A stretch of 64,000 bases of DNA from Flavobacteriaceae bacterium (GTDB lineage Bacteria > Bacteroidota > Bacteroidia > Flavobacteriales > Flavobacteriaceae). Position 1 is the stretch's first letter, and every line of letters starts with the position of its first letter. The stretch is taken from contig JABABD010000018.1 of the NCBI GenBank assembly GCA_014238425.1, forward strand, positions 79,244 to 143,243, read 5' to 3'. The notes below the pieces were generated by a model, which did not search any database, had not been told where the DNA came from, and saw only the letters and a list, made by a program, of their open reading frames with translations. Positions 26,461-36,688 of the stretch are shown one piece after another. Position numbers and translations under genes: made by a program.

Positions 26461-28196
26461 TGACTCGAAGCCTCTCCAGTACCACTAGGTATTCTGATAT
26501 TCTCTACAATTTCTTGTACATCTTTTGGTGGCGCTTTTGTGAATTTCATAATCACGATCGAGACTATAAAGTTTAGAATCATGGCAATCGTACCAAAGCC
26601 TTCTGGAGAGATACCAAACCACCAATCGCCTTTCAATCCTGCAACTGCTGTTTTTCCTCCATCAAATATTCCAAACTTAAATTTGAGCATATACAATAGC
26701 ATCGCTGTTATTCCCACAATCATACCCGCAATAGCGCCTTCCTTGTTCATTTTCTTGTAAAAAATTCCTAATACAATAGCAGGAAAGAACGATGCTGCTG
26801 CCAGACCAAATGCTAAGGCCACCACGGCGGCGACAAAACCTGGCGGATTGATGCCAAAATATCCTGCAACACAAACTGCGCCTACTGCTGATAATCTCGC
26901 AGCAATCAGTTCACTTTTGTCAGATATTTTTGGATTGATTATTTTCTTAATTAAATCATGAGATACAGAAGATGAAATCACTAATAGCAATCCTGCAGCG
27001 GTAGATAAGGCAGCCGCTAATCCTCCAGCAGCAACTAAGGCAATTACCCAATTTGGGAGCTTTGCAATTTCGGGATTAGCCAGAACCATAATATCTCTAT
27101 CAACCACTAATTCATTCTGCTCTTTATTCGCAACATACTGAATCAAACCATCGTTATTCTTGTCTGTAAAGGTGATTAAACCTGTTGTTTCCCATTTTTT
27201 AAACCATTCTGGCACTTTATTATACGGTTTATTAGACACTGTTTCTATTAAATTTGTTCTAGCAAAAACCGCCACAGCTGGTGCAGTTGTATAAAGAATC
27301 ACTATCAATAACAAAGCTATTCCTGCTGACTTACGAGCATCTTTCACGCGCTTTACGGTAAAGAAACGTACGATAACATGTGGTAGCCCAGCTGTTCCAA
27401 CCATCAAGGCTAATGTGATGGCGAATACATCAATTAGTGATTTTGAACCTTCTGTATATTCTGCAAAACCAAGTTCAGTGGATAATCCATCGAGTTTGTC
27501 CAATAGATAGGTTCCAGAACCATCAGATAATTCACTTCCGAAACCTAATTGTGGAATAGGATTCCCTGTCATCTGAATTGAAATAAAAATAGCCGGCACC
27601 ATAAAAGCAAAAATCAAGACACAGTATTGAGCTACTTGCGTATACGTGATACCTTTCATGCCTCCAAGTACAGCGTAAAACAATACGATGAGCATTCCTA
27701 TTATTACACCAGTTGTTATATCGACTTCTAAAAATCTGGAAAATACAATGCCTACGCCACGCATTTGTCCTGCTACATAGGTAAAGGATACTAATAAGGC
27801 ACAAATAACTGCAACAATTCTAGCCGTCTTTGAATAATACCGATCTCCAATAAAATCAGGTACGGTGAACTTTCCGAACTTTCGTAAATAAGGGGCTAAT
27901 AGCAATGCTAGTAGTACATAACCACCTGTCCAACCCATCAAATACACAGCGCCATCATATCCAGCAAAAGAGATAATTCCCGCCATAGAAATAAAGGACG
28001 CAGCGCTCATCCAATCGGCAGCTGTTGCCATACCATTTGCCCAAGGAGATACACCTCCTCCAGCCACGTAAAATTCTTTTGTAGAACTGGCTCTGGACCA
28101 AATTGCAATACCTATATATAACGAAAACGAAAGCCCTACGAGAATGTATGTCCACATCTGCACGCCTATTGGCTCAATCAATACACTATTCATCAT
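26457..28196 (-). CDS. Sodium:solute symporter, acetate-type (large subunit)
   Basis: A 579-residue SSS-family protein with 13 or so helices. ActP/MctC-like marks include STKEFYVAGGGVSPWANGMA, TAADWMSAASFISMAGIISF, and VPDFIGDRYYSKTARIVAVI. Such carriers take up acetate or other short monocarboxylates with Na+ or H+. The start overlaps by 11 bp the end of the DUF4212 gene, its small partner subunit. acs lies downstream on the same strand (beyond the TauE/Lrp pair), which supports acetate or pyruvate as substrate. Confidence 0.88.
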   Translation of the reverse strand: MMNSVLIEPIGVQMWTYILVGLSFSLYIGIAIWSRASSTKEFYVAGGGVSPWANGMATAADWMSAASFISMAGIISFAGYDGAVYLMGWTGGYVLLALLLAPYLRKFGKFTVPDFIGDRYYSKTARIVAVICALLVSFTYVAGQMRGVGIVFSRFLEVDITTGVIIGMLIVLFYAVLGGMKGITYTQVAQYCVLIFAFMVPAIFISIQMTGNPIPQLGFGSELSDGSGTYLLDKLDGLSTELGFAEYTEGSKSLIDVFAITLALMVGTAGLPHVIVRFFTVKRVKDARKSAGIALLLIVILYTTAPAVAVFARTNLIETVSNKPYNKVPEWFKKWETTGLITFTDKNNDGLIQYVANKEQNELVVDRDIMVLANPEIAKLPNWVIALVAAGGLAAALSTAAGLLLVISSSVSHDLIKKIINPKISDKSELIAARLSAVGAVCVAGYFGINPPGFVAAVVALAFGLAAASFFPAIVLGIFYKKMNKEGAIAGMIVGITAMLLYMLKFKFGIFDGGKTAVAGLKGDWWFGISPEGFGTIAMILNFIVSIVIMKFTKAPPKDVQEIVENIRIPSGTGEASSH

Positions 28197-28443
28197 ATCC
28201 GTATTTTTTATCGAGCTTGTTCATTAAGCGAACGTACACGAAAATGAGAATGACAAATACATACATGCTACCTTGTTGTGCAAACCAAAAACCGAGTTTA
28301 AAGCCTCCAATTTTTATAGTATTGAGAGCATCTTTGAAGATAATTCCTGCGCCATAAGAGACGAGGAACCAGATAGTGAGAAGAAAGAGAACATATTTTA
28401 TGTTCTCTTTCCAATACGCCTTGGCGTTTTGTTGATTGGACAT
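28186..28443 (-). CDS. DUF4212 protein, small subunit of sodium/substrate symporter
   Basis: An 85-residue two-helix membrane protein (YVLFLLTIWFLVSYGAGIIF; GSMYVFVILIFVYVRLMNKL) of DUF4212, which is always found next to an SSS-family symporter. The 11-bp overlap with the symporter start indicates translational coupling. The 134-bp gap before it (28444-28577) carries the promoter; I see nothing else there. Confidence 0.88.
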   Translation of the reverse strand: MSNQQNAKAYWKENIKYVLFLLTIWFLVSYGAGIIFKDALNTIKIGGFKLGFWFAQQGSMYVFVILIFVYVRLMNKLDKKYGYDE

Positions 28444-28577
28444 GTTAGTTAGTTTTTTTATAAAAATAGCAAAATAGTCTCACTTCCCTCGCTTTATAAA
28501 TTTCGATCATCTTTAGGCATTGTGCGTGATAATCTCTTAATCGAGTAAATAACTTTATCTCAACACATCAAAGAGTC

Positions 28578-30560
28578 TTAACGCTTGAACTTGTACCTCA
28601 ATAACCTCAACGCATTAATAACTACGAGTAATGTTGATCCTTCGTGAATAGCAACGGCTCCACCAATACTAGCCCAACCCATAATTGTGGTCGGAATCAA
28701 AAAAGCGACAATCCCTAGACTGATCCATAGGTTTTGCTTGATTATAGATTTAGAAGTTCTACTAAGTCCTATGACAAATGGCAAATTTTCAATTTTATCT
28801 GACATCAAGGCAACATCTGCCGTTTCGAGAGCAACATCACTTCCAGCAGCTCCCATTGCTATTCCTACGGTGCTATTGGCCATAGCTGGCGCATCATTTA
28901 CGCCATCACCAACCATGGCTATTTTATTATCTCTCAGTTTCAATTCCTGAATGGCTGCAACCTTATCTTCAGGTAATAAGTTTCCTTTTGCCTCGGTCAA
29001 TCCAATTTGTTTAGCAATGGAATCTCCCACGTTTTGATGATCACCTGTAAGCATTATCATTTTTTCAATACCTATTTCTTTTAAGTTCTTCAGAGTGTTC
29101 GCAGCCGCTTCACGTGGTAAATCCATGACACTTAACAAACCTATCAGCTCTTTTCTATATGCCACTAACATAACCGTATGGCCATTTTTAAGCAACTCAT
29201 TCATTTGATTCTTAATATTGCTAGAAACAGTAATGTCTTCATCTATCATTAATTGAGCATTACCTATAAACGCTGTACCATTTTTGTAGGTCGCTTTTAC
29301 GCCCTTGCCTTGGATAGCATTAATATCTGAAGCCTCATTCTTGTTTTCTATATCAAATTGAGATTTAATGTCTTTTGCAATTGCCTTTGCCAATGGATGA
29401 TTACTCAAACTCTCTACATCCAATACTAAGCTCAAAAATTCATTTTTGTCAAAACCTTCTAATGCGATTGCATTGGTCAGCTTCGGTTTACCCTCTGTCA
29501 AGGTTCCTGTTTTATCAAAAGCGATGGTCGTTAAACTTCCTAGATCTTCCAACGCACGCCCTCCTTTAATTAGTACGCCATTTTTTGCTGCTCTTGCAAT
29601 TCCACTCAATACGGCGCTTGGTGTTGAAATAGCCAAAGCACATGGACTTGCAGCTACTAGAACGCTTATCGCTCTATATAAGCTCTGTTTTGGGGTTTCA
29701 TCAATTATCAAATACGCAAAACATAAAGTTCCCACTAAGATAATGACAGCTGGTACAAACCATTTTTCAAACTTTTTTGTAAGTAGTTGTGTTGGTGACT
29801 TTTTGGTTTCCACTTCGCTAACCATTTTTACGAGACGTGAAATGGTACTGTCTGCACTCAATTTCAACACTTGAACCTCGATAGCATTGTCTCCATTAAT
29901 GGTTCCTGTAAAAACTACATGATTTTTATTAATGTCATTAAAATCAGGTAGATCAAAAATGTCGTCGATAGCAACTTTATCTACAGGCATGCTTTCACCA
30001 GTAATTGAAGCCTGATTGATACTACTACTTCCCTTAATGATCACACCATCAGCTGAAATTTTGGTATTTGGTTTTATGATTATAACATCGTTTATTCGAA
30101 GCGCTTCTACCTGAACTTCAACAAGCTCATTTCCTTTTTTTACCAATGCCGTTTTTGGCGACAAACTCCCTAATGCTTCAATGGATTTCTTTGCCTTGTT
30201 CATGGCATAATTTTCCAAGGCATGACCTAGGCTGAATAAGAACAAAAGTAAAGCACCTTCTTCCCAACTTCCAATATAAGCCGCACCGATAGCAGCGGCA
30301 ATCATTAAGAAATCGATTTCAAATTCTCCTTTTCTTATTTTGCCAATGGCCTCTAAAACTGTAAAATACCCTCCAAAGAAATAGGTAATTATAAAACTGG
30401 ATAATGACCACCACCTCGGTAAATCAGTTGCTAATTCAATAAAGAGGCCTATGAAGAAAAAAACACCACTTAAAATTGCAAAATAAAGCTCTGTTCTTTC
30501 CCCAAAAATCCCATCATGACTGTGGTCTTCCTCGTTGTTCGTTGAATGTTCATTCTGCAT
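28578..30560 (-). CDS. P1B-type heavy-metal translocating ATPase (SPC subgroup)
   Basis: A 660-residue P-type ATPase. Motifs: actuator TGES (187-190), phosphorylated D349 in DKTGTLTEGKP, hinge GDGVNDAPA, and the metal-binding helix SPCALA (305-310) rather than CPC. The last helix carries HEGSTLLVV. SPC plus HEGxT is the mark of the P1B-4 group (CoaT/CtpD/PfeT-like; Co, Fe or Zn/Cd efflux). There is no N-terminal HMA domain, only a short His/Asp-rich tail (EHSTNNEEDHSHDG). It closes the metal operon that starts at 36998, 61 bp after the Fur-family gene. Confidence 0.9.
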   Translation of the reverse strand: MQNEHSTNNEEDHSHDGIFGERTELYFAILSGVFFFIGLFIELATDLPRWWSLSSFIITYFFGGYFTVLEAIGKIRKGEFEIDFLMIAAAIGAAYIGSWEEGALLLFLFSLGHALENYAMNKAKKSIEALGSLSPKTALVKKGNELVEVQVEALRINDVIIIKPNTKISADGVIIKGSSSINQASITGESMPVDKVAIDDIFDLPDFNDINKNHVVFTGTINGDNAIEVQVLKLSADSTISRLVKMVSEVETKKSPTQLLTKKFEKWFVPAVIILVGTLCFAYLIIDETPKQSLYRAISVLVAASPCALAISTPSAVLSGIARAAKNGVLIKGGRALEDLGSLTTIAFDKTGTLTEGKPKLTNAIALEGFDKNEFLSLVLDVESLSNHPLAKAIAKDIKSQFDIENKNEASDINAIQGKGVKATYKNGTAFIGNAQLMIDEDITVSSNIKNQMNELLKNGHTVMLVAYRKELIGLLSVMDLPREAAANTLKNLKEIGIEKMIMLTGDHQNVGDSIAKQIGLTEAKGNLLPEDKVAAIQELKLRDNKIAMVGDGVNDAPAMANSTVGIAMGAAGSDVALETADVALMSDKIENLPFVIGLSRTSKSIIKQNLWISLGIVAFLIPTTIMGWASIGGAVAIHEGSTLLVVINALRLLRYKFKR

Positions 30561-30621
30561 TATTTATAGTTTTTATTTATCCTACAAAACTAGTGTGAAT
30601 AATTCTGCATTGTATGTGCAT

Positions 30622-31035
30622 TTATAAATTACATTTATTGCAAGTTCCTTTTACCAACATATTAATATCTTCAGGATGGTAATTGATAGGCAGTGTTATT
30701 TGCGGGATTTGATGCTCCGTCAAGCAAACTGTTTCACCACATACCGTACAATGAAAATGCAGATGCAAATCGTTGTGTTTTTTGTTATGAAGTTCGTGAT
30801 GGCAAAGTGCATATTTAGGAATTCCTGTACCATCGTTAATTTGATGCACGATACCTTTTTCTTCAAATCTCTTTAAAGTCCTGTATAAGGTTGTTCTATC
30901 TGACCTTTCAAAATGAGACTCTACTGCAGTCAAACTTATGGCCGATGTCTGTTCTTCAATAAATTGATAAACCAAAATGCGCATAGCTGTTGGTCGTATG
31001 CCACTATTTTGTAGCTGTTCTTCGGTATTCTTCAT
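30622..31035 (-). CDS. Fur family transcriptional regulator (Zur/PerR-like)
   Basis: A 137-residue Fur-family repressor. The winged helix spans residues 12-75 (RPTAMRILVYQFI, SDRTTLYRTLKRFEEKGIVH), and the C-terminal domain has the sensor His cluster HLHFHC (91-96) and the structural zinc site from C96/C99 and C132/C135 (CTVCG, CNKC). Position inside an operon of metal efflux genes, 6 bp after czcB and before the P1B ATPase, suggests it senses the exported metal and controls the operon, probably through the palindrome at 37023-37039. Confidence 0.9.
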   Translation of the reverse strand: MKNTEEQLQNSGIRPTAMRILVYQFIEEQTSAISLTAVESHFERSDRTTLYRTLKRFEEKGIVHQINDGTGIPKYALCHHELHNKKHNDLHLHFHCTVCGETVCLTEHQIPQITLPINYHPEDINMLVKGTCNKCNL

Positions 31036-31041
31036 AGTTTC

Positions 31042-32265
31042 TTAATGTGAATGTTCGGCTTCGCTCTTTTTCATTTCTGCCATTAAATAGTAGGCACCAC
31101 TTTGAGCGACTAATATTTTAGTTTCAATCTCTTCTTTAAAAGCAAAAGCAGTAAATCCATTGTTGCTGGGTTTTACGATTACCTCTTTGGGGATGAACCT
31201 CCATACATCATCATCTTCCTTTTCGGCTATAAAAATATAAAAAGCTTCATTTTCCTGGAATATTGCATCTTCTGGTAAAGCTAGTTCGAGACTCGCTTCA
31301 GTTATGATTCTTGCATTAACGTACATGCCTGGAATTAGGTTTTTATTCTTGTTTTCTATTTCCGCATGAACATGTAATGCTTTTGGGCCTTCTTCAAAGG
31401 ATTTTCCAACTGAATAGATCTTGGCAGTCAACTCGGTATTTCCTAGGGCTTCAATATTGAATTTCACTAATTGACCATTTTTGACTCGACTTACATCTTT
31501 TTCGAACACCATCAAGTCTGCATGAATATGCTCAATATTGACCACTTCGAAAAGAGGAGTTTGTGCTTGAACATATTGACCAGACTTCACTTGAACTTTC
31601 TCAATAAATCCATTAATAGGACTCCTTACAGGTGCAACTTGAGCTATGCTTCCAACTCTAATGCTTTTGGGAGATAAGCCTATTAAACGTAACTGGCCCT
31701 CATAGCCTTTTGCCAGTCCTTTGGCACTAGAAAAGGCAGACTGTGCTTGCTGATAATCACGTCCAGAACCTACTTTTGCTTCATACAGTTTCTTTTGCCT
31801 GTTATAGTCTTGCTCTAAAAAGGTTAGTTTATTAAAGGCTTGCAAATAATCCGTTTGTAAGCTAATAATGTCTGGGTGACTAATATAAGCCAAGGTTTGC
31901 CCTTTTTTTACTTGATTGCCTTCAACGACTTTAATACTACTAACATTCGCACCTAAAGTAGTGGTAACCAAAGCTTCATTTTGTGGCGGTACTCCTAATT
32001 TTCCATTTACTTGTATAAAACCATTCATGTTCCGCTTAGAGAGCGTATCTATTTTAATATCCAAAATATTGATTTGCTCTTGCGTCAATGTGACTTCTTC
32101 TCCATGCTCACTAACGGGTAACGCTTTTTTTTGTACCACTTGTGTTTCAACATGATTTCCTGAAGCGTCATGCTTGTGTGTATCTTTAGTTGACGTCCTT
32201 TTACAACCTATTAATATTGTTGAAACCCCGATAATTACGATTACATATTTTTTAACGTTTTTCAT
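31042..32265 (-). CDS. RND efflux periplasmic adaptor lipoprotein (CzcB/CusB-like)
   Basis: A 407-residue membrane fusion protein that links the RND pump to the outer-membrane channel. The N-terminus is a lipoprotein signal with C21 (STILIGC) and an adjoining His-rich stretch (KDTHKHDASGNH). The barrel-sandwich/hairpin region is visible as QVKKGQTLAYISHPDI...VAPVRSPINGFIEKVQV...VQAQTPLFEVVNI. The tail ends AEHSH. His-rich ends are typical of heavy-metal adaptors. It is 3 bp downstream of the CzcA-TolC fusion and 6 bp upstream of the Fur-family gene. Confidence 0.92.
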   Translation of the reverse strand: MKNVKKYVIVIIGVSTILIGCKRTSTKDTHKHDASGNHVETQVVQKKALPVSEHGEEVTLTQEQINILDIKIDTLSKRNMNGFIQVNGKLGVPPQNEALVTTTLGANVSSIKVVEGNQVKKGQTLAYISHPDIISLQTDYLQAFNKLTFLEQDYNRQKKLYEAKVGSGRDYQQAQSAFSSAKGLAKGYEGQLRLIGLSPKSIRVGSIAQVAPVRSPINGFIEKVQVKSGQYVQAQTPLFEVVNIEHIHADLMVFEKDVSRVKNGQLVKFNIEALGNTELTAKIYSVGKSFEEGPKALHVHAEIENKNKNLIPGMYVNARIITEASLELALPEDAIFQENEAFYIFIAEKEDDDVWRFIPKEVIVKPSNNGFTAFAFKEEIETKILVAQSGAYYLMAEMKKSEAEHSH

Positions 32266-32268
32266 TTT

Positions 32269-35200
32269 TTATAATTTTGAAGTTAGGAAATAATCTAACT
32301 GTATTCTACTATTTAAATATTTTTTGAGCATTTGCCATGTGCTAATTTCCAATTCTATGGCATCCTTCATTGTTTGTAGAAAAGCAATATAATCCATGGC
32401 TCCTTCTTTATATGATAAGGTAGCTCCATTACGTTGTTCTATTGCTAACGGCAAAGCGTCGTTTCTATAGTAATTCCAATTTTTTTGCAATTGCTCATAT
32501 TCAACCAACAAAGCATTAAAAGCAGCTCTAAATTCTATTTGCTTCATTTCATTCTCTTGTGCTACAATACTTGTGTTTATTTTTGAAGCCTTGGCCTCGC
32601 CCTTAGTTTTATTAAAGACCAAAGGGACCTGTAGACCAACGAGGTAGCTATTGAATCCTGATTGACTGCCGATCTTTTGAAATCCATACTGAACGGATAA
32701 TTTTGGTAAAAATCGAGAATTAGTCACTTTTAACATTGCTTTTGCGACGTCCTTTTGTGTTTGCCAATATATATACAAAGGATGGTTTTTTAAATCTTCC
32801 TTGGAGACAAGGAGTGCTTCATCAAAGGATTCTATAGGTGTCGATGCTACATCATAAAGTTCTTCAGAAAGCAACCATTGATTCAAACCATGCAAAGCCA
32901 TTTGATAATCTGTAAAGGCTTGTTCTCTTTGTAGGTTAATCAGTTTTCCTTGATTTGCAGTGGCATTGTACTCCAATTTAGAAATGGTTTCCGTTTCATA
33001 ACGTAAGTCAATTGCTCTATTCAATCCTGAAAATACAGAATCAATCTTAGCATAGGATCTATATATACTTTTCGCAGTGAATGCCTTAACCCAAGCCATT
33101 TGTATATCGCGCCTTATTCTTAAAGTAATTAATTCAACCTTAGTCCCAGCTAACTTGATATTCTCTTTCGCTAGTTTGTTTTTTGGAGCAATTCCAAAAA
33201 CGGCTATATTGTTTTGTCCGATTCCCAATGTAGTGTATGTGGGGTCATTGTCATTACCAATTTCCTCGCCAGAAGTGAAAATTTGAGTATAGCCAAAATC
33301 CCAAACTGTCGTTCTCAATGCTTTCTCCTTTTCTACATAGAGCCGTGCTACTTTCAGGCTTGGGTACTTCTCAATAGCCATCTCTACAGCTTCATCCATG
33401 GTTACTGTTTTTTGCTGTGCATGTATTGAGCTAAAACAAAACACTAATAAAGTAGTAGCAATTATTGAATTGTGTTTTTTAAGTTTCATTTTTCTAGATT
33501 CTTGATTTTCAATCCATTTGTATAAAATCGGGATAATGAATAGTGTTAATAAAGTTGATGTTAGTAATCCGCCAATAACTACTGTAGCTAAAGGTTGTTG
33601 AACCTCAGCTCCAGACGAGGTTGATAATGCCATTGGCAAAAACCCAAGCATATCGGTCAAAGCAGTTAAAAGAATAGGACGGATCCGTCGGCGTGTTCCT
33701 GTTTTTATACGTTCGTTAATATCTGTTACACCTTCATCCTTTAATTCATTGAACCCACTAATAAGCACCAATCCATTCAACACGGCAACACCAAACAACA
33801 CGATAAAGCCTACTCCAGCAGAAATACTGAAAGGCATGTCTCGTAGCAACAAAGAGAAAACACCTCCAATGGTTGCTAATGGAATTGCGATGTAAATCAT
33901 TAGTGTTTGTTTAAGGGATTTCAGAGCAAAGAAGATGAGCACAAAAATGAGCCCTAAAGCAATTGGCACTACGGTTTTGAGCTTGCTTGTAGCGCGCTCT
34001 AGGTTTTCAAAAGCACCACCATAACGAATGTAATAACCTGCTGGTAATTCAACATTAGCTTCAAGTTTTTGCTTGATTTCTTCAACTAAGGATTTGATAT
34101 CGCGACCTCTAACATTAATTCCTACATAAATGCGTCTATTAGTATTATCGCGACTTATTTGCATAGGTCCCGGTTTATAACTTATGCTTGCAACTTCCTT
34201 CAACGGGATTTGAGCACCACTAGGTAAGGTAACAAAGAGGTTTCTGACATTACTTAAATCTTGACGCAATTCTTCTTTTAATCGTACCACCAAATCAAAA
34301 CGTTTTTCGCCTTCAAAAATGGTTCCAGAAACACCACCAGCAAAGGCAGTCTGAATCAAGTTATTGAGTTCATTTATCTGCAAACCATATTGTGCGATCT
34401 TGTTACGATTATATTGAATGGTTATTTGTGGCTGTCCAGCAGTGGCTTCTACTTTCATATCGGCAACACCATCAACAGTGGCTATGATTTTACCCATTTC
34501 CTCTGCCTTTTTAGCTAAAATATCTAAATCATCACCATACAATTTTACCGCTATATCTTCGCGAACACCAGTTATCAACTCATTGAATCGCATTTCAATA
34601 GGCTGCGTGAATTCGTAGTTAACACCAGGGATTTGCTCTACTTTGTCCTTGATCTTACTAATGAGTTCTTCTTTGGAAGAAGCATTAGTCCACTCTGAAA
34701 CTGGCTTCAGAATTACGAATACATCAGCAATGTCCATTGGCATTGGATCTGTCGGCACATCTGCTACACCTATTCTACTTATGATGTCATTTACTTCAGG
34801 AAAGTTATTCTTGACGATTTTCTCAATCTTGGTAGTTGTTGCAATAGTTTCGGACAGAGAACTTCCAGGTTTTAAAATGGCATGAAACGCTAGATCACCT
34901 TCATCTAACTGCGGAATGAATTCACCTCCCATTCTAGAAAATACATAACCAGAAATTCCTAATAAAATCACGGCAGAAATCACTATTAGTTCACCTCTTT
35001 TCAAGGCTTTTAGTAATCCATTCTCGTATTTATCTTCTAACCAATGTACAATTTTATCGCCCCAATACTCTTTCTTGGTTTTTGGCGCTCTCAAAAACAA
35101 CGAAGTAATCATTGGAACATATGTTAGGCAAAGCACCATAGCTCCTATCATGGCAAAACTAAATGTTAACGCCATCGGAATGAACATTTTCCCTTCTACA

Positions 35201-36603
35201 CCTTCTAAGGCTAAAATAGGTAAGAATACAATGAGGATTATGAACTGCCCGAAGAATGCGGTATTCATCATTTTTGATGACGCGCTGTATGTCATATCAT
35301 CTCTATCCTTCGCTGAAATTGTTCCTGTTTTTTTTATACGCTGATAAATCAGGAACACAGTGCTTTCAACAATAATTACAGCACCGTCAACAATAATTCC
35401 GAAATCTATAGCACCCAAACTCATTAGGTTTGCCCATACATCGAAAACGTTCATTAAAATAAAAGCAAAAAGCAGTGATAAAGGAATTGTGGTAGCTACA
35501 ATCAATCCACCTCTCCAATTACCAAGGAAAAACACCAATATGAAAATGACAATGAGTGCGCCTTCCAACAGATTGTTTTTTACCGTGGATGTTGTATTAC
35601 CTATGAGTTTGCTTCGATCTAGAAACGATTTGACAGTGATGCCTTCTGGTAAAGATTTTTGAATCTCATCCATTCTTTCTGTAACACTTTTTATAACGGC
35701 ATCAGTACTGGCGCCTTTGAGCATTAAGATCATTCCGCCAACTGCTTCTCCCTCACCATTTTTGGTCAAGGCGCCATAGCGGGTTGCCTGACCGAATTGT
35801 ACTGTTCCAATATCCTTTATTGTAATCGGAACCCCATCTCTATTGGTCACTACAATACTCTTGATGTCATCCAAAGTCCTAGCCAAACCTTCACCACGAA
35901 TAAAATTAGCTTGATGGTTCTTTTCAATATAAGCGCCACCGGTATTTTCGTTATTATTTTCTAAAGCCTGGTATACATCATTGATAGTCAGGTCAATGGC
36001 GTTTAATTCGTTTGGGTCAATAGTTACTTCATATTGTTTGACATTACCGCCAAAGGCATTCACCTCAACAACTCCTGGAACCATTGCCATTTGCCTTCGA
36101 ATAATCCAGTCTTGAATGGTACGCAATTCTGTAGCATCATAAGTGTTTTTATATTCTGAAGCCACCTCTAAAGTATACTGGTAGATTTCTCCAAGACCAG
36201 TGGAGATGGGTCCCATTACTGGGGTTCCAAAACCTTCTGGGATTTTGGTCTTAATCTCACTTAGCTTTTCCGATACGAGCTGTCGTGGTAAGTAAGTGTC
36301 TAAATCATCACTAAATACAATTGTGACCACAGAAAGTCCAAAGCGCGAAATCGATCGAATTTCAGTTACTTCAGGTAAATTTGCTACAGCAATTTCAACA
36401 GGGTATGTAATAAATTGTTCAATATCCTCTGTTCCTAAATTTGGTGCTTGGGTAATAATCTGAACCTGATTATTCGTAATATCTGGCACAGCATCTACAG
36501 GCACTTGCTTAACGCTATATATTCCGCCTATTATCAATGCCAATGTAAACAATCCAATAACAAATTTGTTATTGATTGAAAACTCAATAAGTTTATTAAT
36601 CAT
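32269..36603 (-). CDS. CusA/CzcA heavy-metal RND pump fused to a TolC-family channel
   Basis: A 1444-residue single frame. Residues 1-1038 are a complete HME-RND pump: N-terminal helix (NKFVIGLFTLALIIGGIYS), DFGIIVDGAVIIVES with the charged proton-relay helix, VLFGVAVLNGLVLISGF, and C-terminal SGAEVQQPLATVVIGGLL. At M1039 a signal-peptide-like run follows (MKLKKHNSIIATTLLVFC, ending FSSIHAQ), after which residues 1065-1444 are a TolC-type outer-membrane factor (VTMDEAVEMAIEKYPSLKVA). The 1038+406 arrangement occurs in other Bacteroidota. An internal ATG at 33489 could also yield the channel alone. The adaptor follows in the operon. Confidence 0.88.
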   Translation of the reverse strand: MINKLIEFSINNKFVIGLFTLALIIGGIYSVKQVPVDAVPDITNNQVQIITQAPNLGTEDIEQFITYPVEIAVANLPEVTEIRSISRFGLSVVTIVFSDDLDTYLPRQLVSEKLSEIKTKIPEGFGTPVMGPISTGLGEIYQYTLEVASEYKNTYDATELRTIQDWIIRRQMAMVPGVVEVNAFGGNVKQYEVTIDPNELNAIDLTINDVYQALENNNENTGGAYIEKNHQANFIRGEGLARTLDDIKSIVVTNRDGVPITIKDIGTVQFGQATRYGALTKNGEGEAVGGMILMLKGASTDAVIKSVTERMDEIQKSLPEGITVKSFLDRSKLIGNTTSTVKNNLLEGALIVIFILVFFLGNWRGGLIVATTIPLSLLFAFILMNVFDVWANLMSLGAIDFGIIVDGAVIIVESTVFLIYQRIKKTGTISAKDRDDMTYSASSKMMNTAFFGQFIILIVFLPILALEGVEGKMFIPMALTFSFAMIGAMVLCLTYVPMITSLFLRAPKTKKEYWGDKIVHWLEDKYENGLLKALKRGELIVISAVILLGISGYVFSRMGGEFIPQLDEGDLAFHAILKPGSSLSETIATTTKIEKIVKNNFPEVNDIISRIGVADVPTDPMPMDIADVFVILKPVSEWTNASSKEELISKIKDKVEQIPGVNYEFTQPIEMRFNELITGVREDIAVKLYGDDLDILAKKAEEMGKIIATVDGVADMKVEATAGQPQITIQYNRNKIAQYGLQINELNNLIQTAFAGGVSGTIFEGEKRFDLVVRLKEELRQDLSNVRNLFVTLPSGAQIPLKEVASISYKPGPMQISRDNTNRRIYVGINVRGRDIKSLVEEIKQKLEANVELPAGYYIRYGGAFENLERATSKLKTVVPIALGLIFVLIFFALKSLKQTLMIYIAIPLATIGGVFSLLLRDMPFSISAGVGFIVLFGVAVLNGLVLISGFNELKDEGVTDINERIKTGTRRRIRPILLTALTDMLGFLPMALSTSSGAEVQQPLATVVIGGLLTSTLLTLFIIPILYKWIENQESRKMKLKKHNSIIATTLLVFCFSSIHAQQKTVTMDEAVEMAIEKYPSLKVARLYVEKEKALRTTVWDFGYTQIFTSGEEIGNDNDPTYTTLGIGQNNIAVFGIAPKNKLAKENIKLAGTKVELITLRIRRDIQMAWVKAFTAKSIYRSYAKIDSVFSGLNRAIDLRYETETISKLEYNATANQGKLINLQREQAFTDYQMALHGLNQWLLSEELYDVASTPIESFDEALLVSKEDLKNHPLYIYWQTQKDVAKAMLKVTNSRFLPKLSVQYGFQKIGSQSGFNSYLVGLQVPLVFNKTKGEAKASKINTSIVAQENEMKQIEFRAAFNALLVEYEQLQKNWNYYRNDALPLAIEQRNGATLSYKEGAMDYIAFLQTMKDAIELEISTWQMLKKYLNSRIQLDYFLTSKL

Positions 36604-36614
36604 GTAATTCTAAA

Positions 36615-36688
36615 TTTAATTCAATTAAAAAAGTGTCTTTTATGTAAGACCAAAAAGGATATAGCTATCCTAAGTAAATTGAATTAAA
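36615..36688. repeat. 12-bp perfect inverted repeat across the lipoprotein-pump junction
   Basis: TTTAATTCAATT (36615-36626) and AATTGAATTAAA (36677-36688) are exact reverse complements separated by 50 bp. The right arm covers the stop codon of the Cys-rich lipoprotein gene and the left arm lies 12 bp before the pump start, so the mRNA could fold the junction. AT-only content lowers its significance. Confidence 0.35.

Noticed and set aside
29446..29874. 142-codon open frame on the plus strand
   Set aside because: Antisense shadow of the P1B ATPase gene, which has all catalytic motifs in the opposite strand.
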